DNA from: Takakia lepidozioides
Lineage: Eukaryota > Streptophyta > Takakiopsida > Takakiales > Takakiaceae
Length of the DNA stretch: 60,000 nt
Assembly: GCA_030704615.1 (NCBI GenBank)
Contig: CM060732.1
Location: forward strand, 22,446,001-22,506,000
Reading direction: 5' to 3'
Part shown: positions 22,260 through 34,368 of the stretch, in pieces
Layout of the letters: each line of letters starts with the position of its first letter
Position numbering within the stretch: position 1 is the stretch's first letter
Translations under genes and position numbers: made by a program
Notes under the pieces: model-generated
The model's database searches: none
What the model saw: the letters and a program-made list of their open reading frames with translations, nothing else
Told to the model about the DNA's origin: nothing

Positions 22260-22318
22260 ATTGTTGAGGTAATTTTCAAGACCATTATGTTTCTTTACAA
22301 GAAAATTACCTCAACAAT
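22260..22318. repeat. Inverted repeat with 18-bp perfect arms
   Basis: Left arm ATTGTTGAGGTAATTTTC (22260-22277) and its exact complement at 22301-22318, with a 23-base loop. Similarity continues outwards (CAAAAAC on the left, GTTTTTG on the right, with mismatches). It looks like a small fold-back element within a plus-strand open frame (22152-22526). Confidence 0.75.
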
Positions 22319-23185
22319 AGTTTTTGAGGGAGATCAAAAACATATCCTGGCCGACATCCTTTCGGTCCCCAAGGAAGGCCCAGAAAAATCTTCTGGAATA
22401 ACAGCTTTAGAATGGTCGAAAGGAGGGACCAGGGTAGATCATATCATCATGTGTAATAACACAGCAGTTAATTCCTATCACAATTATACAAAGGACAATG
22501 AAGAGAATTGGCAAAAGAGCTGTTAAGGTTTTACCAGCTTCGGAGACGGCTGCTAGGTTCGTTGATTGGGCTGCTCGATCTCTTTTCCTTCTCTCCAGGA
22601 AACGATCTCCTTCGACTCTTTCTCTCCGGATGGCAACGTCGACTGTGCAATGGAGGTTAGGCTTGTAGAACCGGCTTAGGTGAGCTGACCATGATTGTCA
22701 AATCTACAGGTTGTCTCTTCACCATTTGAGTCTCGATGGAGTCAGTTCGTGTGTGTGTGATTTCCTCCGATTTGGATTCATGGATCTACAGAAAATTATT
22801 GAAACAGTTAGTGGATGACCAGAGTCGATTTAATTTATGATGTGACGAAATTCTGGATGGGAAAATGAGTACGTTTGATTTAAGAGAAAATAATGCAGGA
22901 AAAGGCAACACATTCGGATTCTTCCATTCACAATTTTGTATGAATAAAACATTCTTAATATATCAGTTGTTACCTACATCCAGAGTGACCTGTTAGGTGA
23001 CATTTTGGGAGTCATCCAGGGTCACTCTGTTGTCCCTCTCGCGCGTTTTGTTTGCGGGAGACGGGGACATTCGCAACGGCTCGTCACCTTCCATAGGTTT
23101 GAACACATCATCTAAATTTTCAACTCCATCCACGCCAAGGGCCATCGAGCTCCCCTCCTAGCCCCGTGATGGAGAAGGGTGATTA
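22319..23185. other. No gene recognised
   Basis: A short plus-strand frame ends at 22526. The rest has no convincing coding potential or repeat that I can see. Confidence 0.4.
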
Positions 23186-23189
23186 CGAT

Positions 23190-25966
23190 TCATTCTCTCA
23201 TCGGAACTCGAGGAGCTCTCCAAATGCCACCCAGGTGCACGACCTTCTGTCTTGCAATGCCTTCTTGGGGATTCTGAGTACTCTCATGTGTCTCCTCCAC
23301 CAAAAGGTCATATTCGTCTATTGCTCCTCTCCAAAACTGTGGCCCCTCTTCCTCGTCTTCATTTATGATGTCCATGTTCCGATCTCTAACCTGTTCTTTG
23401 TCTTTTTCCATTTCATCATCCTCTTCCTCATCTTGTTCCGAGTCTTCTTCATCTTCCCCTCCGGCAAGAGTATCATTATCAATTTGAAGCGTTTTAAAAT
23501 TCGCTTCAACCTTGTTTCTACAAAAGTTATTTTACGTTGACTGGTTGATGTCAAGCACTCGAATGTTTCTAGCCTGCATCGAAAATCAACCATGAAATCA
23601 GAAATAAACCGATGAAATTCAAGGTTCGACAAATGGAAAGGGATACGCGAATCTACTTACATGCATAACGTATGTCAACATTACGCCTCTGAAAATATTA
23701 ACACATGACATCCCGTCTCTACAAAAGAGGGAGACCAGGTAATCGTATGTGTCCCCCCGAAGCTCATGAATGTAGGTCATGCAGTCCTTCTCCTGCTCAG
23801 TCGGCTCTATGTCTGGCCCTTCAATTATCGGATTTATTGGGTCAATTAAGAGCACTGTCTGGATGTGATCGTCCGGATTCATCATCTCCTCATGTGTCGC
23901 TGGAAAAACGTAATCGAGGCAGAGGACCGTCTAAGAGAATGTCTTTGTGCAGTTCTTGTAAGGATTTTCAAATTCGCCCGGAATATAATATCCCTACCAT
24001 ACTTGTTCCACGGATTTATTTCCAAAGTTCAGATACATTTTTGATCCCAGACCGTTCCGGATGTATGCGACAAGATTGGCTGACAACGCTTGCGTGGAGA
24101 AAAACACAAAAGCACTGGAGATCTAAGCTTATGAGCCACATAAGCTTCCAAGATGTTGGAGTAGTCCTTGGCCTGGAAGACAACAGAGTCATCGTTGCAA
24201 ATAGTATTGACAAACACCATTGCTACGTTGTCAAACCATTTCTTTAGAGCAAGTCCCAACCGAGATCTGGCATCAACAAATTTTTCGCCTCCCCCTAGTT
24301 GTGCGTAATGAGACTTGAAGCTGGATCCAAGAATCGCCATGGCATTCTGATTATCCTCAAATGTTGTCTTGCATGATAAGACGTACTTTCTAAACGCAGT
24401 AGTGAGGGGCTTTGTCTCCATGTTCATCTTCTGCTTGCTTTGAATGTACTCTGTGCCAAGACGTTCTTGAAAAGTCTCAAACTCTGCTTTATTGAAGTTG
24501 TACTTTTTCTTCACTTCCAGCCACTCCCCCTTGGTGTATGGATCCGGGCATTGTTTGCTCCTCCGAGCCCACCCTAATACTTCCATTACGTCGTGATAAT
24601 AAACCTGCGCAATTCCATCTAGTCAATGTACATGTTCGTGCTGAGCTTGGATTTATCTTCCCCCTTATATGGACCCCGAACGCTCAAATCCCAGTTCAGG
24701 ATTTTCTCTGCTACTTTTTTCAACTGCTTGCTGTTCAATCCCTGCAGTTTCGCGATAGCGGATTTGTTAGTGGTCGTTGTTCACCCTTGTACTGTATCCC
24801 AAAGATGTCAATAAGCTTTCGCTATTCCCACTGTTTGAACACCTCTTCCCAGAGCTTCCAGACGTCTTCGTCACAGAGGACCATAACCATTGCCTCCTTA
24901 ATACTACTCATTTCCATAATGAGTTGACAAGCTTGCATAAACTCCTGCGAATACTTCCAGGGCCAAAGTTAGAAAGAGTTCGAGAATGATGGTATTAGTG
25001 ATGGAATACAAAGGACGCGAACGCAAAATGAATCCTTTACCTTCCATTGTTTCGTCTCCGACTTGGTTGTGTGATCGTTGAATTTCTTCGGCCTGTCCCA
25101 CAGCTCATAAAACATTCGCGCATGTGCAACTTTCTCAGGGAATGTTGTGTCAAACTTCTGTACCTTAATGGGGTCGCTGAGGAGCTTCGATATCTTCACG
25201 AGCCTCAAAAGATCCTTTGACCATATAATCTTCGAGGGCCACTCACAGTAGTATTTCTTGAGGTCATCGTTGTCCAGCTCTTCGACAAGTTCCTGGGACA
25301 GAATGGAAGACGGTCAGAAATCCGAGAGACCTAACAAGTGCAACGTACAAGGAATATCAACCTCCACTGTCCAGTGGAGGTTCATGTGATTTCAACATTG
25401 GTAGTTTCGGGAGAAGTTACCTTAGCAGCCATAATCGTGTGTTGTCCACCGATGACGAAAAAACTGGAAGTGTCAATTTCCTTCCAATGCCGCGGTTTCG
25501 ATGCACAAACCTCGTCATGATTTGATGGGTTGATCGGCACCAAATAAACATGATGCTTGCAGTCGAATACCGTGAGCTGGTATAGACGCGCTTTGACTTC
25601 GTCTTTATGCTTAATATTAAATGGCATGTACAGCATGTCCCTTGTCCAACAAGCTCCATCATGGAAACTTTGACGTCAAAGGTCATCTCAAAGCCAAAAA
25701 GAAACATGTCCTTATAATTTCTCTCCAGCCGAGTTCCTGCATCTTCTCACACTTGTCTTTGTCAAATATCTCGCCAGCCTTGGGTTTTCTGTTATCTGTC
25801 ATGAACGGGGGAACGATCTGCTCCTTTTGTTTCTTTCCCCCGGAAGTCTCGGCTTCATTCTCATCCGGAGAAGGGCCGTCAGAGGATTTTTGTTTTCTCT
25901 TCTTTGGCCTGGATCGTGATGCTTCCTCCTCCCGTGTCTTGGTATTCTCCTTCCCTTTTAAGTAAA
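23190..25966 (-). pseudogene. P3: ParB-like (GGQHT) nuclear-type gene
   Basis: Minus-strand exon-like blocks read from about 25960 down. The first is basic/acidic with a nuclear-localisation look (RSRPKKRKQKSS, then GGKKQKEQ). About 25636-25420 has HWKEIDTSSFFVIGGQHTIMAAK, resembling the GxH(R/T) motif of ParB/sulfiredoxin-like domains. About 25300-25040 has LVKISKLLSDPIKVQKF. About 24586-24240 has EWLEVKKKYNFNKAEF and LGLALKKWFDN. The end is very acidic (IINEDEEEG, 23411-23190). Introns with GT...AG borders are plausible but I could not fix all of them; at least one in-frame stop lies near 24830. I see no methyltransferase motifs. Either a decaying gene or one with more introns than I resolved. 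Its product might bind DNA; this is inferred from the fold only. Confidence 0.4.
25359..25382. repeat. Perfect 24-bp palindrome in P3
   Basis: Arm AACCTCCACTG, centre TC, then the complementary arm. A near copy with one G-T wobble is at 33360-33383. Weaker relatives are at 31718-31745, near 33487 and near 29912. Confidence 0.8.
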
Positions 25967-25969
25967 AAC

Positions 25970-26430
25970 ACTATTTTAATTAATTATGGACTTTTGGCTT
26001 AAATCTGGACTAAATTTAATATATATTTGCATTAAAATTAATTGAAATATTAATAATATCATGGTGTAATGTGTGATTGAACTTTGTGAAATTACAGGTG
26101 ATGTCATACTTGTTTCAAAATGTGTCATATAACAGGTCCATTTGACATTGAAGTGCTCAATGTGAAGTAGCAGTATTGAACAATTCATTGAACGTCCACT
26201 TAATGGAAGTCGAATAAAGTAATATTCCATTGTAGGATCATGATAAACAAATGGGTCGCATCGAACATGGACCAGACTCCTACTCTACCATACTCGATAC
26301 AACTTGCTAGTAATTTTATTGATTGAATCTTCATATCAAGCACAATGTTCACATACCACGCCATTGGAATGAATCATGTTTTGGATGTGACAATGGCAGT
26401 AAAATATTAGAATAGCATGAAACATTCGGA
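25970..26430. other. AT-rich intergenic stretch, no gene
   Basis: AT-rich sequence without recognisable domains; it merges into the degenerate repeats that follow. Confidence 0.4.
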
Positions 26431-26439
26431 AGAGGTACT

Positions 26440-29235
26440 AGGGTAGTACAATAAGGTTTGGGGTGTAACTAGAGAGAAGTATAATAAGGTTTGGGTTTAC
26501 AGTAAGGGTAAGGTTTAGGGTTTGGATTTAAGGTACAAAAGGACAAACAAATATGATGGACTCACACTCGGTAGAATTAAGGAATTTGATATCCCTGTAA
26601 TCATTCTAGCATACCTTATCCAACAAAAGAAAATATTAAAAGAGCATGAAACATTGAGAAGAGGTAACATGGTAGTACAATAAGGTTTGGAGTGTAACTA
26701 GGGTAGTACACTAAAGTTATTGGTTTATGGTAAGATTAATGGTTTAGGGGTGATGGTAAAGGTAGGGTTTTCAGTTTGGGTTTAAGGTACAAATGGACAA
26801 ACAACTATGGAAGACTCACAGTCGCTAGAACTTGGTGTGTGTTAGTAGAATATAAAATAAAATAAAAATGGAGAAACAAATATTATGGAAGAATCATTGG
26901 GCCGGAGAAATATTTAGATTGAGGATTTGTCCTTGGAACCTAGTATTAAGATATATATGGTTATGGTATGGATACTTCATTCCCATTTGCAGGGGAATGG
27001 TAAGGGTTTAGACGTAACAATGGCATAGGGTTTTGTTTAGGGTTCCCGACGAGGGTTTAGGGTTTGGGTTGAAGGCAGAAATGGTGAGCATACATGCCGG
27101 AAGACTCGCATTCACTACAACTTAGTGTTGTTAGTAAGGTAGTAAGCAAAATAAAAATGAAGAACCTAATATTATGGAAGTGTAGTCATTGCATCGGATA
27201 AGTGTTTAAATGAAAGACTCATCCTTGGAACCTGGAATCCAGATACATAGAAAGCAAAGTTCGATAAAAAATGTAAGTGCACGTCAATCCAAACCAAAGG
27301 AAAAACCTTGCACAAAGTGAACGGCGAAGAGATTTGAATAACCATAATAGTTATGGTTATGGTATGGATACTTCATTCCCATTTGCAGGGGAAGGGTAAG
27401 GGTTTAGACGTAACAATGGCATAGGGTTTTGTTTAGGGTTTTCGACAAGGGTGTAGGATTTGGGTTGAAGGCAGAAATGGTGAGCATACATGCCGGAAGA
27501 CTCGCATTCGCTACAACTTAGTGTTGTTAGTAAGGTAGTAAGCAAAATAAAAATGAAGAACCTAATATTATGGAAGTGTAGTCATTGCATCGGATAAGTG
27601 TTTAAATGAAAGAATTATCCTTGGAACCTGGTGTTAAGATACATAGAAAGCAAAGTTCGATAAAAAAATGTAAGTGCATGTCAATCCAAACCAAAGGAAA
27701 AACCTTGCGCAAAGTGAAGGGCGAAGAGATTTGAATAACCATAATAGTCATGGTTATGGTATGGATACTTCATTCCCATTTGCAGGGGAAGGGTAAGGGT
27801 TTAGACGTAACAATGGCGTAGGGTTTTGCTTAGGGTTTTCGACAAGGGTGTAGGATTTGGGTTGAAGGCAGAAATGGTGAGCATACATGCCGGAAGACTC
27901 GCATTCACTACAACTTAGTATTGTTAGTAAGGTAGTAAGCAAAATAAAAATGAAGAACCTAGTATTATGGAAGTGTAGTCATTGCATCGGATAAGTGTTT
28001 AAATGAAAGACTCATCCTTAGAACCTGGTGTTAAGATACATAGAAAGCAAAGTTCGATAAAAAAATGTAAGTGCATGTCAATCCAAACCAAAGGAAAAAC
28101 CTTGCGCAAAGTGAAGGGCGAAGAGATTTGAATAACCATAATAGTCATGGTTATGGTATGGATACTTCATTCCCATTTGCAGGGGAAGGGTAAGGGTTTA
28201 GACGTAACAATGGCGTAGGGTTTTGCTTAGGGTTTTCGACAAGGGTGTAGGATTTGGGTTGAAGGCAAAAATGGTGAGCATACATGCCGGAAGACTCGCA
28301 TTCGCTACAACTTAGTATTGTTAGTAAGGTAGTAAGCAAAATAAAAATGAAGAACCTAATATTATGGAAGTGTAGTCATTGCATCGGATAAGTGTTTAAA
28401 TGAAAGACTCATCCTTAGAACCTGGTGTTAAGATACATAGAAAGCAAAGTTCGATAAAAAATGTAAGTGCATGTCAATCCAAACCAAAGGAAAAACCTTG
28501 CGCAAAGTGAAGGGCGAAGAGATTTGAATAACCATAATAGTCATGGTTATGGTATGGATACTTCATTCCCATTTGCAGGGGAAGGGTAAGGGTTTAGACG
28601 TAACAATGGCGTAGGGTTTTGCTTAGGGTTTTTGACAAGGGTTTAGGATTTGGGTTGAAGGCAGAAATGGTGAGCATACATGCTGGAAGACTCGCACTCG
28701 CTACAACTTAGTGTGTGTTAGTAGGGTACAAAATGGAAATTTGGATACATTGAAGAGATTTGGATAACCAAAATGGTTATGGTTATGGTATGGATAGTTG
28801 ATTCCCATTTGCAAAGGGAAGGGAAAGGGTTCTGGGGTATTGGGTTAAGGGTAAATATTTAGGGTTTTATAGTAAGGGTTTAGGGTAGGGGTTTAGGATT
28901 TTTGTTTAAGTTACAAAATAGACAAACACTTATGGAAGACTCTAGTCGCTAGAACTTAGTGTTGTTAGTAGGGTACTAGTAAAAAATGAAGAACCTAATA
29001 TTATGGACAAGTATTTAAATGAAAGACTCGTCCTTGGAACCTGGTATTAAGATGTAACATAGAAAGCAAATTGTAACATGCCTAAATGCATGTCAATCCA
29101 AAACAAATGAAAAAGCTAGCGCAAATGTGAAGGGATAAGACATTTCAATAACCATAATTTATGGTTATGGCTATAGTTGTGGTATGAATAGTTCATGGGC
29201 CATTTGCAGAAAAGGGTAAGGGTTAGAGGTAATGC
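26440..29235. repeat. 397-bp tandem repeat array with telomere-like motifs
   Basis: Near-identical units start at about 26950, 27350, 27750, 28148 and 28545 (period 396-397), with older, more diverged units at both ends (26.44-26.9 and 28.75-29.23 kb). Each contains TTTAGGGTTT-like or TAGGGTTTTG words, similar to the plant telomere repeat TTTAGGG. The middle units differ at only a few bases, showing recent homogenisation. The 62-aa minus-strand ORF recurring once per unit is a by-product. Confidence 0.9.
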
Positions 29236-29239
29236 TAAC

Positions 29240-30200
29240 ATAAAAAGCAAGGTACTATAAAAAAGGTATGTCAATCCTAAATCCTAAATTGCCAAAAAAA
29301 AAAGAGGAAAGTACACCCTATGAGATTTGGAAAGAAAATGGCATTATATAACGACTTTGGGAAGCGCCTAGATCTGGAGAAAATGGATCTGAAGAAAACA
29401 TGAGAGAGGATAAAAAGTCAGACCACCAAATAAAAACTAAGAGAAATGAAAATTGCTTAAAATTTGAACAACGGAAAAGGACGTGAAATTCCCTCTTAAA
29501 CCAGGGCCAAAGATGAGAAGTATGAAAATGAAATGAAATGAAAATTTGGTGCAGAAAAGTCGTAGAGCTTAGAGGGAAAAGGAGGAAAACCTCAGAGAAA
29601 AAACTTCAGGATTGGCAAGTTGAAAAGTGTGTCAACAACGATTGGGTAAGGCTCCTCCTAGTGGGAGACTTCAGTGGGAGAATTGGTTATGCGAAAAGCA
29701 AGTTCAATCTTTGAGAGAAGGACTGGAAATGGACTATTTTCTTTCCTTGTTAAAAACCTCTTTGATCGAATTTGAAGACTCCAGTGGTCGTGCCCGCCAT
29801 TTTTGTTCTTGTGATCTATATGTTATGTAGGCGAAACTCCCCCACAGGGTTTTCTTTGTTGACCAGAACGTACAGCAGGCCAGAATCCAGCACACCAGAA
29901 ACAAAGGACGAGAACGTCCACTGGACATTCGAGGTTCAGTGCGACATAAGAAGATAACAAAAATGATCCCCCAACGCAAACAAGAAGGGCAATAAAGAGA
30001 AGAAAAACTTTATTTCTTAAATCGAAGTACTGGAGTTGACCTCAACAATATGTCATTGGTCTGGAACTCGCTCGCATGACTCGCTTTCTGACTGATGATT
30101 AGTCTCCTCCAATTTAGCGCGCGCCTTCATTGCTTCGGCGGCAGTAATTCTCTTAGTGCTATTCCTTGTCGTATTTTTTCGTGGAGGCATTGTCCACACA
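29240..30200. other. No gene recognised
   Basis: A-rich to balanced sequence with short frames only. Around 29910-29937 is a weak relative of the P3-type palindrome. Confidence 0.4.
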
Positions 30201-30217
30201 ACATTGTTCATGTGGAT

Positions 30218-32286
30218 CTATTTAGGAGGATTTGACGAGTTATACTCCCAAAGTTTTGACCAACAGTCCCTATACCTTTCCAAGTCTGTTCGGTTACCAC
30301 CTTTTCTCGGTCTCCACCACTCCACGTTCACCTTCTTAAAATTAGGATCCTCCCCTTCGTGGATCACGTTAGATATTGCCCCCCTTATCCAGACTGGCCA
30401 CGTACTTGGGTCATGAGGGCGAACGAGCACAAAAAATCCTTTCTCAATATCCTTGAACGGATTCAAGGATATTCTTGGTCGCTCACACCTCGGGTCACAG
30501 TAAGGTTCTAGGATTTCATCCTCTTCTTCCACATCTGGCACTATATCTCCTTCAGGGAGCTTGGGAGTCCCTTCAGGATTGGACTTCCACATCTTCAGGC
30601 TATTGTTTGTTGGAAGCCAATCCGAATCAGTAGCGGACTTCTTGTACTTCATGACGGGCCAGCCCTCCGCATCCTTAAAAAAGCGGAAGACGTGCATCTG
30701 CAAAATCCCGACCAACGCCTCCTTTCCATCCAGAATACAGCCCTTTACAAAATTCTTGAAGTCGGGAACCTCCTGAATAATCTGTGGAATGAACTACAGA
30801 TCTTGCGAGGTCATAAATGACCTCATCAAATCCGAAAGAATGTAGGTGCTTCGTTCCTTTAGCTTCTTCAAAAGGTAGCTGAAGAACCCGTCGATGTCCT
30901 CATGGGTGTGTCCGACCATTAGAAACCCTAGCTGGATCTCTTCAAAAACATCTTTGGCAGTCAGGAGGGATAGAAAAGCAAGCATCCATTTGTTCTTATT
31001 GTCATTCGCGGAGTTGTCCATTTGCAAGTACAGTCTTCTCGGAAGTGGACGAACACCATGTTTGTCTTCCGGCCTGCAGGGTTTAAGAGCATCCAAACAT
31101 CTCGATTTACCTCTTAAAAGTGATTCGAAAAACTTGTTTTGAAGTCGGTAATCGAAAATGTTCCTGGACTCGCGACAGGTTGGCTTCTCCAGCTGGCGCA
31201 GGCAACGTGCCAAAGAACCAATTGTAAAGTTTGAATTTCCCTTCCACAACTCAAGATAATACTGACCGTAAGCTCCATCACCGTGTCCGTGCGTGACCAT
31301 TCCCGTTAATGAAACTGGAAGCTGACCAAATCCAGAAATCATCTTGTTTGGAGTCTGGAGCCTTGGAATAGCTATTTTCCTATGATCCATTTTGTCGTGA
31401 ATAATACAGAGAAACTCCTCCGGAATCATAACAGACTCATTCCTCCAGCTATGGTACAGTCTTCTGCATGACTCTTGGTGCCTCAAATGTTTATCAAGCG
31501 CTCGTTTGTGTGTCACATGTTCTGCACTTCTCTTGACAGACTTTTTGATCAGGTCCTTTAACATCTCACACTCCGTGCACTTCGCAAATGTGCTCCCAGT
31601 TTTATGAACCTCCACATTAGGAAATATCCGACTCCAGATGCGGCTAACAGCCGACTGCGAGACTCCTTCCAACCCGAAAAGTCTGTTCGTCTGTTACAAT
31701 AAGGAAGGGTCAAGAAATGAACATCCATTGGATAGTGGAGGTTCATGAAACTAGAACCATAGTCGAAAGAGACAAAATCGAAGGGTGGGTCATCCACATT
31801 AAATCAGAAAAAACTTCTAAGAATGAAATTGAAGAATGGAGATTTCATACCTTGTTGGATTCGTCTCGTATTCGCTTCCAGTTCATTTCAGGTGGTAAGA
31901 CTCTCAAAGTATCCCTCATTCCCTCCCCAATGCATCTTGTCTTATGGGGCATGAGGTCAGTATTTCCGTTGATAATGGACATAATGTTACCCTTTGCCTA
32001 AAGCGTCCGTGGGCGTGGCGGCCTCTTCACTCCACGGTTTCCATGGAGACTTGACAACCAACCCTGTTTACTCAACTTTTTTGTACTCCATGTATGTAGA
32101 CCTGCCAATTCCATGAATTGTCCACCAAGCAGTCTCACAAACATCTACACCCTCAATCGTAACGTATGCCCTGCGAGAGGTCCCTTCCAGCATGTGAAGT
32201 CGTTTTGAAACATTTAGTCCATGTTCTCTCCTCTCATCAAAAGTGGATCCCCAAAACGAAGTACGGATAGCCAAGGTTTTCACCAA
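30218..32286 (-). CDS. DUF7869-type DDE transposase gene, spliced
   Basis: Three or more minus-strand exons. 32286-32068: RRAYVTIEGVDVCETAWW then IHGIGRSTYMEYKK, the DNA-binding-like front part. About 32000-31850 continues with MPHKTRCIGEGMRD. 31672-30794: the core, with IIHDKMDHRKIAIPRLQ, then LYLQMDNSANDNKNKWML, then FLMVGHTHEDIDGFFSYL; these Asp-rich blocks are the signature of the DUF7869 family, a transposase-like group common in eukaryotic transposons. 30715-30218: a tail with EWWRPRKGGNRTDLERY. The core has no internal stop over 292 codons, so it may be young. Terminal repeats were not identified. Palindromes like that in P3 occur in its intron (31718-31745) and upstream (33360-33383), which may mean that P3 and this gene belong to one element. 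Confidence 0.6.
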
Positions 32287-32434
32287 TCAAAATATTGACA
32301 GCAGTGAAGTCTACAGCAAGGTTTGCTGCTCACGGACCGGACTTCTTCCAGAGTAAGATTCTTCATTCTTTTTTTGGAGTGTTCCAAATCTCAATCCCTC
32401 TACTTCCTCGTAAAATGCCGATATGCCGCTTTCT

Positions 32435-33202
32435 TCACACCTGCCTCGTGATCTTCATACAAGATACTGTCAGAAGATCTAATAAAATTCTATCATTTGA
32501 GAGTAGTCTCCCACTTTCCAAAAGTCGTGTTTTTATTAAAGGCCATTTTACAAGAGACATCAAAGATCCAGATCCTCCAGAAAGTATTCTAGTGACAAGA
32601 ACTCCAACATCGTCCTCTCCCAGTTTGTCATTGAGGATCACCTCGTCCGGAATGCAGGCTTGAATCCTCCCCTCAAACAGTGCACCCCCATCATTACCCA
32701 ACAGTACGCACTGCAAGTTTCTCCAGTTGTTTCTTCCAAGTCCTCCGCTCGGATTCTCGGAACTCTTCGATGGTATGTGGTTTGATTCATCCTCGTCAAC
32801 GTCAGAATTTTTGGTAGTATACCTTCTCTCCGGCGTAAAATCAGGATTCATGTCATGCCCTCCTTGATACTCGTTATTCTCCGCATGAACTTCGCCAACA
32901 TTCCACACTACCGGGGTCCCAATGGCCTCCTTCAAGGTGTTAGCATCCATATGTCCATAAGGAAGAGGACATAATGAGTTTGCTTCATCACAGGAGATGA
33001 GAATCACTGAAATGGTTGAGGAAGATAATTGGTGTCCATGACAGGTCCCAACCCCAGAGACATTAAGGCAGCCCCCAGTTACTACTGGAGATGAAGACCC
33101 GGGAAGAGTAAGAAACACTATTTGACCAGTCTCTAAGCTCATGATCACCGGAACCTCCAATGCACATGCGAGGTTCAAGAAACTGAAAACCCCTCGTAAC
33201 AA
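32435..33202 (-). CDS. Unidentified 255-aa ORF upstream of the transposase
   Basis: Open for 255 codons. It starts MLRGVFSFLNLACALEVPVI, has an acidic middle (SDVDEDESNHIPSKSSENP), then NWRNLQCVLLGNDGG and GRIQACIPDEVILNDKLGED. No domain recognised. It lies just upstream of, and in the same orientation as, the DUF7869 gene and may be an accessory protein or first exon of the same transposon. Confidence 0.45.
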   Translation of the reverse strand: MLRGVFSFLNLACALEVPVIMSLETGQIVFLTLPGSSSPVVTGGCLNVSGVGTCHGHQLSSSTISVILISCDEANSLCPLPYGHMDANTLKEAIGTPVVWNVGEVHAENNEYQGGHDMNPDFTPERRYTTKNSDVDEDESNHIPSKSSENPSGGLGRNNWRNLQCVLLGNDGGALFEGRIQACIPDEVILNDKLGEDDVGVLVTRILSGGSGSLMSLVKWPLIKTRLLESGRLLSNDRILLDLLTVSCMKITRQV

Positions 33203-33359
33203 CCTTACTCACAGTAATAAGCAGTATGAGTTATTCAGAGATGAATCAATACAAAAAAAAGAAATACCCTCGCATTTGAACATTTCAGAGAAGTAGAATA
33301 GAAATGGAATTACTGTTTGGTCTGGAACATGTCACGGTGAAGATTGAGTCTAATTATAT

Positions 33360-33383
33360 AACCTCCATTGTACAGTGGAGGTT
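33360..33383. repeat. Near-perfect 24-bp palindrome, P3 type
   Basis: Arms AACCTCCATTG and CAGTGGAGGTT; a single T-G wobble distinguishes it from the perfect copy at 25359-25382. Confidence 0.75.
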
Positions 33384-33409
33384 GCATGAGATACAGATGA
33401 AAAAAGTCG

Positions 33410-34225
33410 GACGGATGAATACTAGTGGATGAATATGGTTACGTGGATGAATAATTGTAATGACGGATGAATGTGAGCATTGACGCGACTGTCCAGTGGA
33501 GGTCCACGACTTGATGGATGATGGAATACGGAAATTGGAGAGATGGACAAATATAGCGAAAGGAGAGTATTGGACTGTAATTTCTAAACGTGCAGATGAG
33601 AAATAAGTAGATTTTCCTGTAGACTATCGAAAACACACAGATGTCATAACATTGCCTACGGGAGAAAATGCAGGGATGCCTCGGCATGAGCCTGGTCACG
33701 TGAGCGCGTGAGCGCAACTGCGCTCACGCCACGTCACCTTGCGCAAATGCCACGTCACGGGGCTCACTCCACGTCATCACACGTGAAGGCCGCGTCACCA
33801 CACGCCCAGAAAGAAGTGGAGTGTATTCCCGCGGATTGGCACCCTTTACCGCGGAAACAAGCTGGACGACATAATAAAAGGCATTGAATAAAGGATGGAT
33901 GAATGTACAGTTGGATGATAAACAAATGGATGAGTGTGAAAAATGAATGTAGATGGATGAATGAGGGATGGATAAGAGTAAAATGGATGAATGTATAATG
34001 GATGTTGAGCAATGACAAAAAATCATGACAGGAAGATGCATGACCAAATCTTTTGACGAATGCACAACGTATATGAAATGAGTGTGGAAGGTTTGTGGGG
34101 TGGATTAAAGAGTATAGAGGATGAATGTACAATGGATGTTGTACAAAGGAAAAAATTCATGAATGGAGCACGCATGAATACAGTGTAGATGAATGCACAA
34201 TGGATATGAGAAGAGTCAGGGAGGT
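33410..34225. repeat. Degenerate GGATGAATG minisatellite
   Basis: Words such as GGATGAATG, GGATGAATGTACAATGGATG and variants recur through 33.41-33.48 and 33.89-34.23 kb, interrupted by the ACGT-core cluster. No coding potential. Confidence 0.65.
33690..33810. promoter_or_regulatory. Cluster of ACGT-core (bZIP-type) motifs
   Basis: CCACGTCA occurs three times (near 33729, 33751 and 33769), with CACGTG-like CACACGTGA near 33778 and an inverted repeat around GAGCGCAACTGCGCTC just before. Such cores bind plant bZIP factors. It lies upstream of the minus-strand ORF at 32435-33202. Promoter function is inferred. Confidence 0.35.
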
Positions 34226-34368
34226 TTGTGAGATGGATTCATACATATTGCAATTTAAATGAAAGTTGATTCTGTGATTATTATTTGTTCTAAAGGAACA
34301 ACTACGGTGGAGGAAGGGGATTCAACGTTTTCCAGATAATATGAAAATGAATATTAAAAGAATACAGT

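Noticed and set aside
27357-28339. Three identical-length 62-aa minus-strand ORFs
   Set aside because: One per 397-bp tandem unit; a by-product of the repeat.
26440-29235. A chromosome end (telomere)
   Set aside because: Telomere-like words are degenerate and embedded in 397-bp units, and gene-like sequence continues on both sides.
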